Both the position numbers and the translations under genes were made by a program. The notes under the pieces are model-generated. The model made no database searches. It was not told the origin of the DNA and saw nothing but the letters and a program-made list of their open reading frames with translations. Of a stretch of 27,630 nucleotides of DNA, positions 9,153 to 17,742 are shown in pieces. Positions within the stretch are counted from its first letter, which is position 1; the number at the start of each line of letters is the position of its first letter. Source of the stretch: an uncultured Collinsella sp. (lineage in GTDB: Bacteria; Actinomycetota; Coriobacteriia; Coriobacteriales; Coriobacteriaceae); assembly GCA_900556605.1 (NCBI GenBank), contig USPC01000014.1:1-27630 (forward strand), in the 5' to 3' direction.

Positions 9153-9389
9153 CTAGTGACTGTGCGGGCAGTTGGCGCAGCAGCCACTGGTGGCGCTGGT
9201 GCTGGAGCCGCCGCTTCGCTGGTCGGTGTTGTAGAAACCGCTTCCCTCAAATTTAATGCCGCTGGCCGAGAACGTCTTGGCCGCCGGGGCACCGCAGCTG
9301 GGGCACACGACCTCGGGAGTCTCGGACATGGGATGCTCAACCTCAAACACGTTGCCGCAGCTCGAGCACTTGTAATCGTAGCGCGCCAT
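9153..9389 (-). CDS. FmdB-family zinc-ribbon protein
   Basis: A 78-residue protein starting MARYDYKCSSCG, with two CxxC knuckles (Cys8/Cys11 and Cys29/Cys32) that should bind one zinc. This is the arrangement of the FmdB/putative regulatory protein family, whose cellular role is not established. The glycine/serine-rich middle ends in a second cysteine cluster (Cys70, Cys71, Cys74) and the tail HSH, which could form another metal site; this is inference. AAGGAAG gives a strong ribosome site. It is downstream of the GH13-GH77 gene on the same strand, separated by a hairpin, so partial read-through is possible. Confidence 0.85.
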   Translation of the reverse strand: MARYDYKCSSCGNVFEVEHPMSETPEVVCPSCGAPAAKTFSASGIKFEGSGFYNTDQRSGGSSTSATSGCCANCPHSH

Positions 9390-9411
9390 AATACTTCCTT
9401 TTCAGCACAAA

Positions 9412-9433
9412 GCGGGCAGATTACTCTGCCCGC
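9412..9433. terminator. Hairpin between GH13-GH77 gene and FmdB-type gene
   Basis: A perfect 9-bp stem GCGGGCAGA / TCTGCCCGC (9412-9420, 9425-9433) with a TTAC loop, 44 bp past the amylase stop. The minus-strand tail is only TTTGTG, so termination may be incomplete. Confidence 0.6.
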
Positions 9434-9477
9434 ATAAATTCAAACGTCTGTAACTGTACCCTATATCGGGGGTTTTA

Positions 9478-12400
9478 TCACGCTTCGCCCCAGAATCTAT
9501 GGTTGTTGCGCAGGAGCTGTGCGGTTTTGTTCTCGGCGGCTGCAATGTCCGCCTCGTCAGCCTGCCAGGTCCAGTTGCCCGTGGCCACGCCCGGAACGTT
9601 CATGCGCGCGTCGTCGCCAAGCCCCAGGACATCCTGCAGTGGTATCATCACCAGGGGAGCGTCGCTTGCCAGTGCATCGCTCATCAGCTTGGCCGCCACC
9701 TCAACACCGCTCGGTTCATCGCCGCCCGCAAAGGAACGGGTGCACCAACCGGCCAGTGTCGACGTATCGTGCGTCGAGGTGTATAGGATCTTTCCTGGCG
9801 TGGGATGCACACCGCAACGAACGTCGTAGTCGCTAAACTCCAGCACGTCCATGCCGGGGAAGCCGCAGGTCGAAGCCATGGCGCGAACGCCAGGCGTCAG
9901 ATAGCCCAAGTCCTCTGCGATAAAGTTGAGCGGACCCAGTTCGTCATAGGCGGTCTGGAACAGGTCCTTGCCCGGGCCCGCCAGCCAGCGGCCGTCGGCG
10001 CATGCCTTGCCCGCGGGAATGCTGTAATAGCTGTGGAATCCCAGGAAGTGATCCAGACGCACGCGGTCGTAGAGCGAAAACGCACGACGCAGGCGATCCA
10101 TCCACCAGCTATAGCCGTTCTGCTTCATGTGGTCCCAGCGGAACGTCGGGTTGCCCCACACCTGGCCCTCGGGCGCAAAGTTGTCGGGCGGCGCGCCGGA
10201 AATCTCGATTGCCTTGCCGGTATCGGACAGCCAGAAGTTCTCCGGTTCGCTCCACGCGTCTGCCGAATCGTCGGACACGTACATAGGAATATCGCCGATA
10301 ACCTCGATGCCCTTCTTGTGCGCATAGTTCATGAGCTCGCACCAAGCCAAGTCAAAGCGGTACTGCATGTACGCCTGAAGCTCGGCCTCGTTGTGGAAGC
10401 GCTTGTCGTCGATCAGATGCTCGTTGTAGCGCGCGACATCTGCCGGCCAATCGTGGCGCGACTCGCCCTCAAAGTACTTTTTGACGGCCATATAGACGCA
10501 GTATTTCTCGAGCCAATCGGCATTGCGATGCTTAAACGCGGTGTACAGCGGGTCAGCATCCTCGCCGCCGCGGGCCATCCAGGTCTTAAAGTCGGCGGCC
10601 AGCTCCTCGTGGCTCTCGGGTAGCAGGTCGATATTGCCTGCAAAGGCCGAAGGACCGGCGTAAGGGGAGCGGAAGAAGTCCGTGGGGTTGACGGGGAGAA
10701 CCTGCCAGTAGCGCATGCCCATGGCGGCCAGATGGTCGATAAAGCGACGCGTGGGTGCGCCGATCGTACCCGGCTTGCCGTCGTCGGTCGGCACCGATGT
10801 GATATGGCACACAACACCCGCACCGTGATCGAGCGGCTCCTGCAGGCGCTGCTCGGCATGGTGATAGATGATTGACGAGCCCAGCGGGTACAGGTCGAGC
10901 GTGACCGTACCGTTGTGGATCTCGCACTCGTGACCGCTGATCACGTCACTCGCACATTCGTCGAGCGCCGGAATCGTCACGCGGTGCGAATTGCGCAGGC
11001 TGCGGTTGATGATAACCGTCGCAGACTCGCCATCCTTGCCCGTACGGTTGTAGGCAAGTACCTCGTCATTGAGCGCGAAGGCCTTGATTTCACCGTCGAT
11101 CATAAACGGTAGCGCGCGGCGCACGGCCGAGGCATTCTTGACGATCGCGAACGTATCGAAGTCGTGCAGGTTTTCCTTGGTCGGCATGGTGCGGCGATTG
11201 CCCGGATCGGTGAGACCCTCCAAGCCGTACTCGTCACCGTAATAGATTGAGGGAACGCCCGGGAACGTCATCTGCATGAGCGTCGCCAGCCAAAAGCGGC
11301 TCTTGGCCAGGCCCATGGAGTTCTCGTCCAGGCGCCATTTGCTGCGCTCACTCTCGGGCAGCTGCGACTCGTCGGGGCCACCGCCGAGCACCGAGATAAT
11401 GCGCGGGCGGTCGTGGCTCGACAGCAGATTGAGCGCGCAGGATAATGCCTCGCGCGGGTAGTTCTCGCGCAGGGTCTCGATATCCTCGGCAGCTTTGTAG
11501 GCGTTTTTGTAGCCCATCAAAAAGCCGATGACCATGTCGCGGAAGGGGTAATCCATAGCAGAGTCCAGCTCGGAGCCCTGCAGGTAGCGACGCAGATGGC
11601 CGTAGCTGATCTTGTTGGAGGCGTCTTCCCAGACCTCGCCGAGCAGCAGCGCGTCGGGCTTTTCGGCAAGTACGGCCTTTTTGATCTCGGTCAGGAAATC
11701 GTCCGAAAGCTCGTCGGCCACATCCAGGCGCCAGCCGTGAGCGCCGGCGCGCAGCCATTTACGAATGACGCCGTCCTTGCCCAGGAGCCGCTCGCGTACC
11801 AGCTCGGAGCTCTCATTGATGGCGGGCATATTGCCCACGCCCCACCAACAGTCGTACGAGCCGTCCTCGTGAAAATAAAACGCATCGCGCCACGGCGAAT
11901 CCTCGCTCTGCCACGCGCCCACGCCGGGGTAGTTGCCGTAGCGGTTGAAGTAGATCGAATCGTCGCCCGTGTGGTTGAACACACCGTCCAGAATGATGGA
12001 AATGCCCAGCTTCTCGGCCGCCTCACATAGCTCAGTAAAGTCCTGCTCTGTGCCCAGAATCGGATCGATCTTGGTGTAATCGGCGGTGTCGTAGCGGTGG
12101 TTGCTCGCGGCTTCAAAAATGGGGTTGAGGTAGATGGCTGTAAAGCCCAGCTCGGCGATGCGAGGCAGGTCTTCCTGGATACCCTTGAGCGATCCGCCGT
12201 AGAAGTCCCAGGTTTTGATGGAGCCGTCCTCGGCGCGCTCGTAAACGGGCGGCTCGTTCCAGTCCTCGACCATCCGGCGCTGGATTCCGTTGCGCGGTTT
12301 TTCGACCTCGGCCAGCGTGCGCTCACGCCAGTGCTCGTCGCGGGCATAGCGATCGGGGAAGATCTGGTAGACCATTCCGCGCTCGTACCACTCGGGTCGA

Positions 12401-12774
12401 ACTTCGCGGTGCTTGTAGACGGTGACCTGGAATGACGGCACCTCGGCGTAGTTGTAGGTTACGCCTTCGCCGCCGGTGCGTCCCTGCGGTGCGCCCAAGC
12501 GGACCTCGGGCTGGCCCTCGATATTGCAGATAAAGCTGTACCAGATAAGACAGGGCTCGGCGCACTCCAGCTCGGCGGTAAAGATGCCGTCGCCCTCGTG
12601 CGTCATGGGATACCGAGACTCACCGATCTCATCGACCCAGGTGCGCAGCGTAAGCGTTGCCTGCGCGGGATCGGCATCCTCCAAAATCACCGAGAGCGAA
12701 ACGGATGTTCCAGTGGTCACAGCGCCAAACGGAGTGCGAAACTGCGGCAGACGGCTGTTGTGTATCAATCTCAT
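9478..12774 (-). CDS. Fusion of GH13 alpha-amylase-type enzyme and GH77 4-alpha-glucanotransferase (MalQ-like)
   Basis: A 1098-residue intracellular protein (no signal peptide). Residues 1-120 resemble the N-terminal beta domain of neopullulanase/cyclomaltodextrinase enzymes. Residues ~130-640 are a GH13 barrel with DGVFNH (263-268), nucleophile Asp351 (GWRLDVAD), acid Glu380 (LLGEVW) and Asp455 (SSHD). Residues ~650-1098 are a GH77 amylomaltase with Asp908 (RLDHFLGF), Glu954 (IAEDLG) and Asp1003 (STHDTST). Both catalytic triads are intact. It should hydrolyse short or cyclic maltodextrins and disproportionate the products, linking glycogen breakdown to GlgP. The GH77 segment is ~450 residues, shorter than E. 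coli MalQ. ATG 12774 has only a weak ribosome site. A terminator separates it from glgA, and it has its own regulatory region. Confidence 0.93.
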   Translation of the reverse strand: MRLIHNSRLPQFRTPFGAVTTGTSVSLSVILEDADPAQATLTLRTWVDEIGESRYPMTHEGDGIFTAELECAEPCLIWYSFICNIEGQPEVRLGAPQGRTGGEGVTYNYAEVPSFQVTVYKHREVRPEWYERGMVYQIFPDRYARDEHWRERTLAEVEKPRNGIQRRMVEDWNEPPVYERAEDGSIKTWDFYGGSLKGIQEDLPRIAELGFTAIYLNPIFEAASNHRYDTADYTKIDPILGTEQDFTELCEAAEKLGISIILDGVFNHTGDDSIYFNRYGNYPGVGAWQSEDSPWRDAFYFHEDGSYDCWWGVGNMPAINESSELVRERLLGKDGVIRKWLRAGAHGWRLDVADELSDDFLTEIKKAVLAEKPDALLLGEVWEDASNKISYGHLRRYLQGSELDSAMDYPFRDMVIGFLMGYKNAYKAAEDIETLRENYPREALSCALNLLSSHDRPRIISVLGGGPDESQLPESERSKWRLDENSMGLAKSRFWLATLMQMTFPGVPSIYYGDEYGLEGLTDPGNRRTMPTKENLHDFDTFAIVKNASAVRRALPFMIDGEIKAFALNDEVLAYNRTGKDGESATVIINRSLRNSHRVTIPALDECASDVISGHECEIHNGTVTLDLYPLGSSIIYHHAEQRLQEPLDHGAGVVCHITSVPTDDGKPGTIGAPTRRFIDHLAAMGMRYWQVLPVNPTDFFRSPYAGPSAFAGNIDLLPESHEELAADFKTWMARGGEDADPLYTAFKHRNADWLEKYCVYMAVKKYFEGESRHDWPADVARYNEHLIDDKRFHNEAELQAYMQYRFDLAWCELMNYAHKKGIEVIGDIPMYVSDDSADAWSEPENFWLSDTGKAIEISGAPPDNFAPEGQVWGNPTFRWDHMKQNGYSWWMDRLRRAFSLYDRVRLDHFLGFHSYYSIPAGKACADGRWLAGPGKDLFQTAYDELGPLNFIAEDLGYLTPGVRAMASTCGFPGMDVLEFSDYDVRCGVHPTPGKILYTSTHDTSTLAGWCTRSFAGGDEPSGVEVAAKLMSDALASDAPLVMIPLQDVLGLGDDARMNVPGVATGNWTWQADEADIAAAENKTAQLLRNNHRFWGEA

Positions 12775-12835
12775 AGTACGGTCCAGTTCAATAGAATCAC
12801 GGCCTGCGGGCCATGGGCTTTACGCACAAGATGTA

Positions 12836-12841
12836 AGTATA
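12836..12841 (-). promoter_or_regulatory. Candidate -10 element of the GH13-GH77 gene
   Basis: TATACT on the minus strand, about 62 bp before the start codon. No good -35 hexamer is visible. The TTTACCA site at 12875-12881 lies about where a -35 or an operator would be. Confidence 0.4.
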
Positions 12842-12873
12842 TCTGTTGTACACAGGCTGTATAAACAACCTCC

Positions 12874-12917
12874 GTTTACCATCGGCGAACGGTTGTCCTA
12901 GAAAATCGTTTTACCAA
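12874..12917. promoter_or_regulatory. Pair of TGGTAAA-type operator candidates upstream of GH13-GH77
   Basis: GTTTACCAT (12874-12882) and GTTTTACCAA (12908-12917) share the core of sites in the glgB/HAD gap. The second, read on the minus strand, is TTGGTAAAACGATTTT (12902-12917). It differs at one base from 22818-22833. The AAAACG centre with T-rich right half resembles LacI-family operators (CG-centred palindromes). The regulator is not in this window. Confidence 0.55.
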
Positions 12918-12920
12918 CTA

Positions 12921-12956
12921 CTTATAGAAAAGGGGCGCCCGGTTGGAGCGCCCCTT
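12921..12956 (-). terminator. Terminator of the glg operon, after glgA
   Basis: A perfect 9-bp stem AAGGGGCGC / GCGCCCCTT (12930-12938, 12948-12956), followed on the minus strand by TTTTCTAT. It lies about 37 bp after the glgA stop and separates the glg operon from the GH13-GH77 transcription unit. Confidence 0.85.
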
Positions 12957-12992
12957 ACACAGGGTTTGATGAGGTTTTGAATCGTCTGTGGG

Positions 12993-15266
12993 CTAGCGCC
13001 GCTTGCGGGTGGCCGTTGCCTTGCGGACGGACGTCTTCTTGGACGGGGCCTTTTTCTCTGCCGGAGCGGCGGGGGAGACCGGAGTCTCCTTGGCGGGCTC
13101 GGGCTTGGCCGTAGCCTTCGGTGCGGCCTTGACCTCAGCGGCCTTCGGCGCCGGCTTGGTCTTCACCTCGGCCTTGGGCTCCTCTTTGGCAGCAGTGGGC
13201 TTAGTCTCAGCCTTGGGAGTCGTGGTCTTTGCCGTGGTCTTCTTGGCCGTCGTCGTGCGCTTTCGCGTGGTGGTTTTGGCGGCGGGCTTGGTCTCGACGG
13301 TTGCCTCCGCCTTGGACTCGGCAGGCGTCTCCCCGACCTTGGCGGCCGGCTTTGCGGCAGTCTTGGGGGCAGCCTTCGTTGCAGTGGCCTTGGTAGCCGT
13401 CGCCTTCGTAACTGTAGCCCTCTTGGCTGCCGTTGCCTTCTTGGCGGCCGGCTTGGCCTCGGCGACCTCGGCCTTTACCTCGGGAGCAGCCTCGGCTTCG
13501 GCGGCCTTCTTGGTAGCGGCGGTCGTGCGCTTGCGCGAGGTCGTTGTCTTGGCAGCGGTGGTCTTTGTTGCCGCTGCCTTGGTCGCTGTGACCTTCTTGG
13601 CCGCCGTCTTGCGCGTCGTGGTCTTCTTAACTGCGGGCTTTGCAGCGGGCTTGACCTCGGCCTCTGCCTCAGGAGCAACCTCAACCTTCACCTCAGGCTC
13701 GGCCTTTGCGGGCTCAGCCTCAACCGGCTTCTCCTCGGCCTTGGGCTCCTCAACAGCAACCGGCTCCTCGGCAGACTCAACCACGGCCACCGGCCTCTCA
13801 ATCTCCGGATGCATAAAGAAGTACAGGTCCAGATACTTATCGGCCGAACGCGTCCAGCTAAAGTCCTGGCTCATGGCCTGCGTGACAAGCTGATCCCAGG
13901 CCTCGCGGTTATCCCAGAACAGGCGCGCCGCGCGGAATACGGCATCGCCCATCTCGTCGCCGTTAAAGTTGCTAAACGAGAAGCCCGTGCCCTCGCCGGT
14001 AAACTCGTTGTAAGGCTGCACGGTGTCCTTGAGGCCGCCGGTTTCGCGCACGATGGGCAGGGTGCCGTAGCGCATGGCGATGATCTGCGACAGACCGCAG
14101 GGCTCAAACTTCGAAGGCATCAGGAACATGTCGGCGGCGGCATACATGCGCTGCGACAGCGCCGGATCGAACTCGATGCGCGCGGCCATGGTACCGGGGT
14201 ACTTGTCCTGGAAGTAGCGCAGGCCGTCCTCGTAGTCGCGGTCACCGGTGCCCAGTACCGCCACCTGCACGCCGCCGGCCAAGATGCGGTCGAGTGCGTA
14301 CATGACCAGGTCCATGCCCTTCTGGCGCGTCAGACGCGTGACCATCACCATGAGCGGACGGTCGTCGCGAACCTCGAGACCCAGCTCTTCCTGCAGCTTT
14401 GCCTTGCACACGGCCTTGCCAGAACGGTCCTCCACGGTGTAGTTGGCGGCAATGCGCTTGTCGGTTGCCGGGTCAAAGCCCGCGACGTCGATGCCATTCA
14501 AAATGCCCTGCAGCGCGTACGAACGCTCGCGCAGCACGCCGTCTAGGCCCTCGCCAAACTCGGGCGTCTGGATCTCGTTGGCATAGGTAGGGCTCACCGT
14601 GGTGATGGCGTCGGCATAGCGCAGCGCGCCCAGCATGTAGTTGATGCTGCAGGCGTCGCAACGCAACTGCGAGGCGGCCGCAGGAATATGCGCCACACCC
14701 AGGATGTCCTCCATCACGGTGTCGCTAAACTGGCCCTGGAACGCCACGTTGTGGATAGAGAACACGGTCTTGACGCGGTCATACAGCGGCAGGCCCTGGT
14801 AGAACTCGCGCAGGAACACGGGCGCCAGTGCGGTCTGCCAGTCGTTGCAGTGCAGGATGTCGCACTCAAAGCCCTCGGGCAGGTGCTGCAGACTCTCGGT
14901 GATGGCCTTGGAGAAGAATGCGAAGCGCTCGCCGTCGTCAAAGAAGCCGTACGGATAGTCGCGCGCAAAGTAGCGCTCGTTGTCCACGAACATATAGGTG
15001 ACGCCGTCGTGCTCGAGCTTCTCCAGCCCGCAGTACTCGTTGCGCCAGCCCAGGCTTACGTAAAAGTCGGCAAAGTGCTCCATCTGCGCCTTGTACTCGT
15101 CTTTGATGGTGGCGTACTTGGGCACCATCACGATAACCTCGGCGCCGGCGCGCACAAGCGCCGCAGGCAGCGAGCCAGCCACGTCACCCAGGCCACCGGT
15201 CTTAACAAACGGTGCGCACTCGGCCGAGGCAAACACGATCTGCATCTTTTTGCTGGAATCAGCCAT
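12993..15266 (-). CDS. glgA: Glycogen synthase with long histone-H1-like C-terminal tail
   Basis: Transfers glucose from ADP-glucose to alpha-1,4-glucan ends. Residues 8-490 are a complete GT5 glycogen synthase: KTGGLGD (22-28, ADP-glucose site), HNVAFQGQF near 172, and the C-terminal PSKFEPCGLSQ with Glu388. This is the normal family length of ~480. From about residue 496 to 757 there is an added tail: first E/P/K/V-rich, then long runs of K, A and T with recurring TTTRK, SRKR and TRKR blocks, ending RKATATRKRR. It looks like histone H1 or AlgP-type tails. It is in frame, with no stop or shift. I start at ATG 15266, since GGGAG lies five to six bases upstream; ATG 15278 lacks a site. It is the last gene of the glg operon. 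Confidence 0.96.
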   Translation of the reverse strand: MADSSKKMQIVFASAECAPFVKTGGLGDVAGSLPAALVRAGAEVIVMVPKYATIKDEYKAQMEHFADFYVSLGWRNEYCGLEKLEHDGVTYMFVDNERYFARDYPYGFFDDGERFAFFSKAITESLQHLPEGFECDILHCNDWQTALAPVFLREFYQGLPLYDRVKTVFSIHNVAFQGQFSDTVMEDILGVAHIPAAASQLRCDACSINYMLGALRYADAITTVSPTYANEIQTPEFGEGLDGVLRERSYALQGILNGIDVAGFDPATDKRIAANYTVEDRSGKAVCKAKLQEELGLEVRDDRPLMVMVTRLTRQKGMDLVMYALDRILAGGVQVAVLGTGDRDYEDGLRYFQDKYPGTMAARIEFDPALSQRMYAAADMFLMPSKFEPCGLSQIIAMRYGTLPIVRETGGLKDTVQPYNEFTGEGTGFSFSNFNGDEMGDAVFRAARLFWDNREAWDQLVTQAMSQDFSWTRSADKYLDLYFFMHPEIERPVAVVESAEEPVAVEEPKAEEKPVEAEPAKAEPEVKVEVAPEAEAEVKPAAKPAVKKTTTRKTAAKKVTATKAAATKTTAAKTTTSRKRTTAATKKAAEAEAAPEVKAEVAEAKPAAKKATAAKRATVTKATATKATATKAAPKTAAKPAAKVGETPAESKAEATVETKPAAKTTTRKRTTTAKKTTAKTTTPKAETKPTAAKEEPKAEVKTKPAPKAAEVKAAPKATAKPEPAKETPVSPAAPAEKKAPSKKTSVRKATATRKRR

Positions 15267-15289
15267 ATTGTCTCCCATGTTGTTATTCG

Positions 15290-15325
15290 AGAATAGCCGC
15301 CAGGCGCGAACCGGGCGGCTATTCT
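15290..15325. other. Hairpin between glgD and glgA
   Basis: A perfect 12-bp stem AGAATAGCCGCC / GGCGGCTATTCT (15290-15301, 15314-15325) in the 90-bp gap. There is no T-run on either strand, so it is more likely an RNA processing or stability element within the operon than a terminator. Confidence 0.6.
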
Positions 15326-15356
15326 ACATGTTACGAGCGATGTTGCGGTGCCAACG

Positions 15357-16484
15357 TTAACGTACGATGGTGGTGTCGGAAGTTAACGGAGCCTTGCCCA
15401 GCACCAGGATGTTCTCGGGCGTGCCGCGAAGCTCGGTGTTGGTGGGAACCACGTTGTTTTTGTCCAGAATGGCGTTCTCAACGCGGGCGCCGCTCTTGAT
15501 GATGCAGCTCTGGTTGATGATCGAGTTGGTCACCGAAGCGCCTTCCTCGACCACGACGCCACGCGACAAGATCGAATTGCGCACGGTGCCCTTGATGATG
15601 CAGCCGGCTGAGATGATCGAGTTGCACGCGTGGCTGCCGGTCGCATAGCGCGAAGGCGGCACGTCGTGAGCCTTGGTCAGGATCGGGCGCTCGGGGTCAA
15701 AGAGCTGGTCGGCGACGGTCTGGTCGAGCAGGTCCATGCTGCGGCGATACAGCGACTTCTCGCTAAACACGCCCACGACCTCGCCCTTGTACTCGTAGCT
15801 GCACACGTCGATGTTGCCAAAGTCGCCCTGGAGCGCCTCGAGCAGGTCCAGATAGTCGGCGGCCTGGTAGTGGTCGATGATCTCGAGCAGCGTCTCGCGG
15901 TTGACGATGCAGCAGTCCATAGAGGCGTTGTCGCCGTACACGACGCCGGCGCTCACGCCCGTCAGGCGGCCGTTCTCGTTAATCTCTAGCTTGGTCTCGT
16001 CATCGACGTTGCGCGTGGCCTTGCAGTACACCACGGTCATCTGGGCACCGGAGTTCTCGTGCGCCTCGATGATGGTGTTGAGGTCCATGTTAAAGATGAT
16101 GTTGGTGCCCATCATCACGACATAGGGCTTCTCCGAGCGCTGGAACAGCGTCTTGTTGGAGATGATGTCGCGCAGCAGGAAGCGCATGCCGCCCTTGGTG
16201 GTGCCATACGCGTTGCCGGGCACCATGAACAGGCCGCCCTTCTTGCGGTCCAGGCCCCAGTCCTTGCCAGAGCCCACGTGGTCGATCAGCGAGCGGTAGT
16301 TGCCCGGCATGACGACGCCGACGGTCTTAATGCCGGCATTCATCATGTTGGACAGCGGGAAGTCGATCAGGCGGTAGCGGCCCAAAAACGGAACGGACGC
16401 GATGGGGCGGTCCTTGAGCAGGACGCTGCCGTAGGTCGAAGAGTAGTTAGCGGTGATGTAACCGATGGCCTTGCGATTGATCAT
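15357..16484 (-). CDS. glgD: Glucose-1-phosphate adenylyltransferase regulatory subunit GlgD
   Basis: Partner of GlgC in the two-subunit ADP-glucose pyrophosphorylase found in Firmicutes and some other Gram-positives. The 375-residue product keeps the fold (RYRLIDFPLSN, 36-46; left-handed beta-helix repeats with CIIKGTVRNSIL and CIIKSGARVENAIL near the end). It lacks the GGxGxRL nucleotide loop (it reads ANYSSTYGS), and where GlgC has [10 protein letters not shown] it has MGTNIIFNMD, so it is probably non-catalytic. ATG 16484 is chosen: AAGGGGGAA, the last codons of glgC, is its ribosome site, and the glgC stop is only 4 bp upstream. An in-frame start at 16523 would overlap glgC by 35 bp without need. 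Confidence 0.94.
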   Translation of the reverse strand: MINRKAIGYITANYSSTYGSVLLKDRPIASVPFLGRYRLIDFPLSNMMNAGIKTVGVVMPGNYRSLIDHVGSGKDWGLDRKKGGLFMVPGNAYGTTKGGMRFLLRDIISNKTLFQRSEKPYVVMMGTNIIFNMDLNTIIEAHENSGAQMTVVYCKATRNVDDETKLEINENGRLTGVSAGVVYGDNASMDCCIVNRETLLEIIDHYQAADYLDLLEALQGDFGNIDVCSYEYKGEVVGVFSEKSLYRRSMDLLDQTVADQLFDPERPILTKAHDVPPSRYATGSHACNSIISAGCIIKGTVRNSILSRGVVVEEGASVTNSIINQSCIIKSGARVENAILDKNNVVPTNTELRGTPENILVLGKAPLTSDTTIVR

Positions 16485-16488
16485 CGGA

Positions 16489-17637
16489 TCATTCCCCCTT
16501 CCCGATAACGACGTCATTTCCAACGACGGCCGTATCCTTGGTGGTATCGACAGAGCCGAGCTTCACGCCCTCTTCGACCGTGGAGTTCTCGCCCAAAATA
16601 GCGCGGCAGATGTGCGCGCCGCTCTTAACGTGCGCACCCGGCAGCAGCACGGAGTCCTCGACCACGCCGCGCTCCTCGATGATGACATCGGTCGAAAGGA
16701 TCGAGTGGCGAGCGGTGCCGTAGATCTTGCAGCCATTGGAGACCAGGCAGTCGTCTAGGCGGCCGTCCGGGCCAATGTAGTGCGGCGGACGCGTGGTGAT
16801 GTTGGACATGATGGGGAAGTTCTTGTCGAACAGATCGAACTCGGGGTTGTTACCCAGCAGGTCCATCGAGGTCTCATGGAAGCTGGCGATGGTGCCGACG
16901 TCCTTCCAGAAGCCGTGGAACTCGTAGCTGTACAAGCGCTTGTTCTCACCGAGCAGCTTGGGGATGATGTCCTTGCCAAAGTCGTGGCTCGAGCGCTGGT
17001 CCAGAGCGTCCTCCTCGAGCGCCTCGATCAGCACGTCGGCCGAGAAGATGTAGATGCCCATGGACGCGAGGTTCGAATCGGGCTTCTCGGGCTTCTCGGT
17101 GAACTTGGTGATGCGGCCGTCTTCGGGGTCGGTGGTCAGGATGCCAAAGCGGCTGGCCTCCTCCCACGGCACGGGCATAACGCTCACCGTGAGGTCGGCG
17201 TTGTTCTCAATGTGCGTCTTGAGCATCTTGCGGTAATCCATGCGATACAGGTGATCGCCCGAAAGAATCAGGACGTACTTGGGGTCGTTGGCCTTGATGT
17301 AGTCGAGGTTCTGCGTAATGGCGTCGGCCGTGCCCGCATACCAGGCGCCGCCGGTCTGCGTCTCGTACGGCGGCAGGATCGACACGCCGCCGTCGCGGCT
17401 GTCCAGATCCCACGCCTCGCCGGAACCCACGTAGGCATGCAGCAGGTAGGGACGGTACTGCGTCAGAACGCCCACCGTGTCGATGCCCGAGTTGGAGCAG
17501 TTGGACAGCGAAAAGTCGATAATGCGGAACTTGCCACCAAAGCTAACCGCCGGCTTGGCGATCTTTTGGGTGAGTGCCCCCAATCGGCTGCCCTGTCCTC
17601 CTGCGAGGAGCATCGCGATGCATTCTTTCTTACTCAT
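16489..17637 (-). CDS. glgC: Glucose-1-phosphate adenylyltransferase, catalytic subunit
   Basis: Makes ADP-glucose and pyrophosphate from glucose-1-phosphate and ATP, the committed step of glycogen synthesis. The 382-residue product has the nucleotide loop GGQGSRL (13-19), [22 protein letters not shown] (99-106), [10 protein letters not shown] (126-135), FTEKP (179-183), the sugar-phosphate site, and FWKDVG (243-248). A C-terminal left-handed beta helix follows (about 280-375). Catalytic residues are intact. The start has an AAGGAG site. glgD follows 4 bp downstream and takes its ribosome site from the end of glgC, so translation is coupled, in keeping with a heteromeric enzyme. Confidence 0.97.
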   Translation of the reverse strand: MSKKECIAMLLAGGQGSRLGALTQKIAKPAVSFGGKFRIIDFSLSNCSNSGIDTVGVLTQYRPYLLHAYVGSGEAWDLDSRDGGVSILPPYETQTGGAWYAGTADAITQNLDYIKANDPKYVLILSGDHLYRMDYRKMLKTHIENNADLTVSVMPVPWEEASRFGILTTDPEDGRITKFTEKPEKPDSNLASMGIYIFSADVLIEALEEDALDQRSSHDFGKDIIPKLLGENKRLYSYEFHGFWKDVGTIASFHETSMDLLGNNPEFDLFDKNFPIMSNITTRPPHYIGPDGRLDDCLVSNGCKIYGTARHSILSTDVIIEERGVVEDSVLLPGAHVKSGAHICRAILGENSTVEEGVKLGSVDTTKDTAVVGNDVVIGKGE

Positions 17638-17676
17638 CGATTTCTCCTTCTGTCATCGATGTTCCTAACCCATTAG

Positions 17677-17707
17677 CGACGGGCGCGGCGCACTGTCACG
17701 CCCGTCG
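17677..17707. other. Hairpin between glgP and glgC
   Basis: A perfect 9-bp stem CGACGGGCG / CGCCCGTCG (17677-17685, 17699-17707) in the 105-bp gap. There is no T-run, so this is probably an intra-operon RNA structure. Confidence 0.55.
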
Positions 17708-17742
17708 AGTAATGCCGTGCGGCAAAGGGAGCTCGCGCGCCT

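Noticed and set aside
12993..13781. GlgA tail as a separate gene joined by a sequencing error or frameshift
   Set aside because: The tail is in frame with the catalytic domain, has no internal ribosome site before a start codon, and GlgB has a similar tail.
13003..13893. Valine/alanine-rich open frame opposite the glgA tail, resembling membrane segments
   Set aside because: It is only the reverse complement of the Lys/Ala/Thr repeats; the hydrophobic look follows from the reversed codons.
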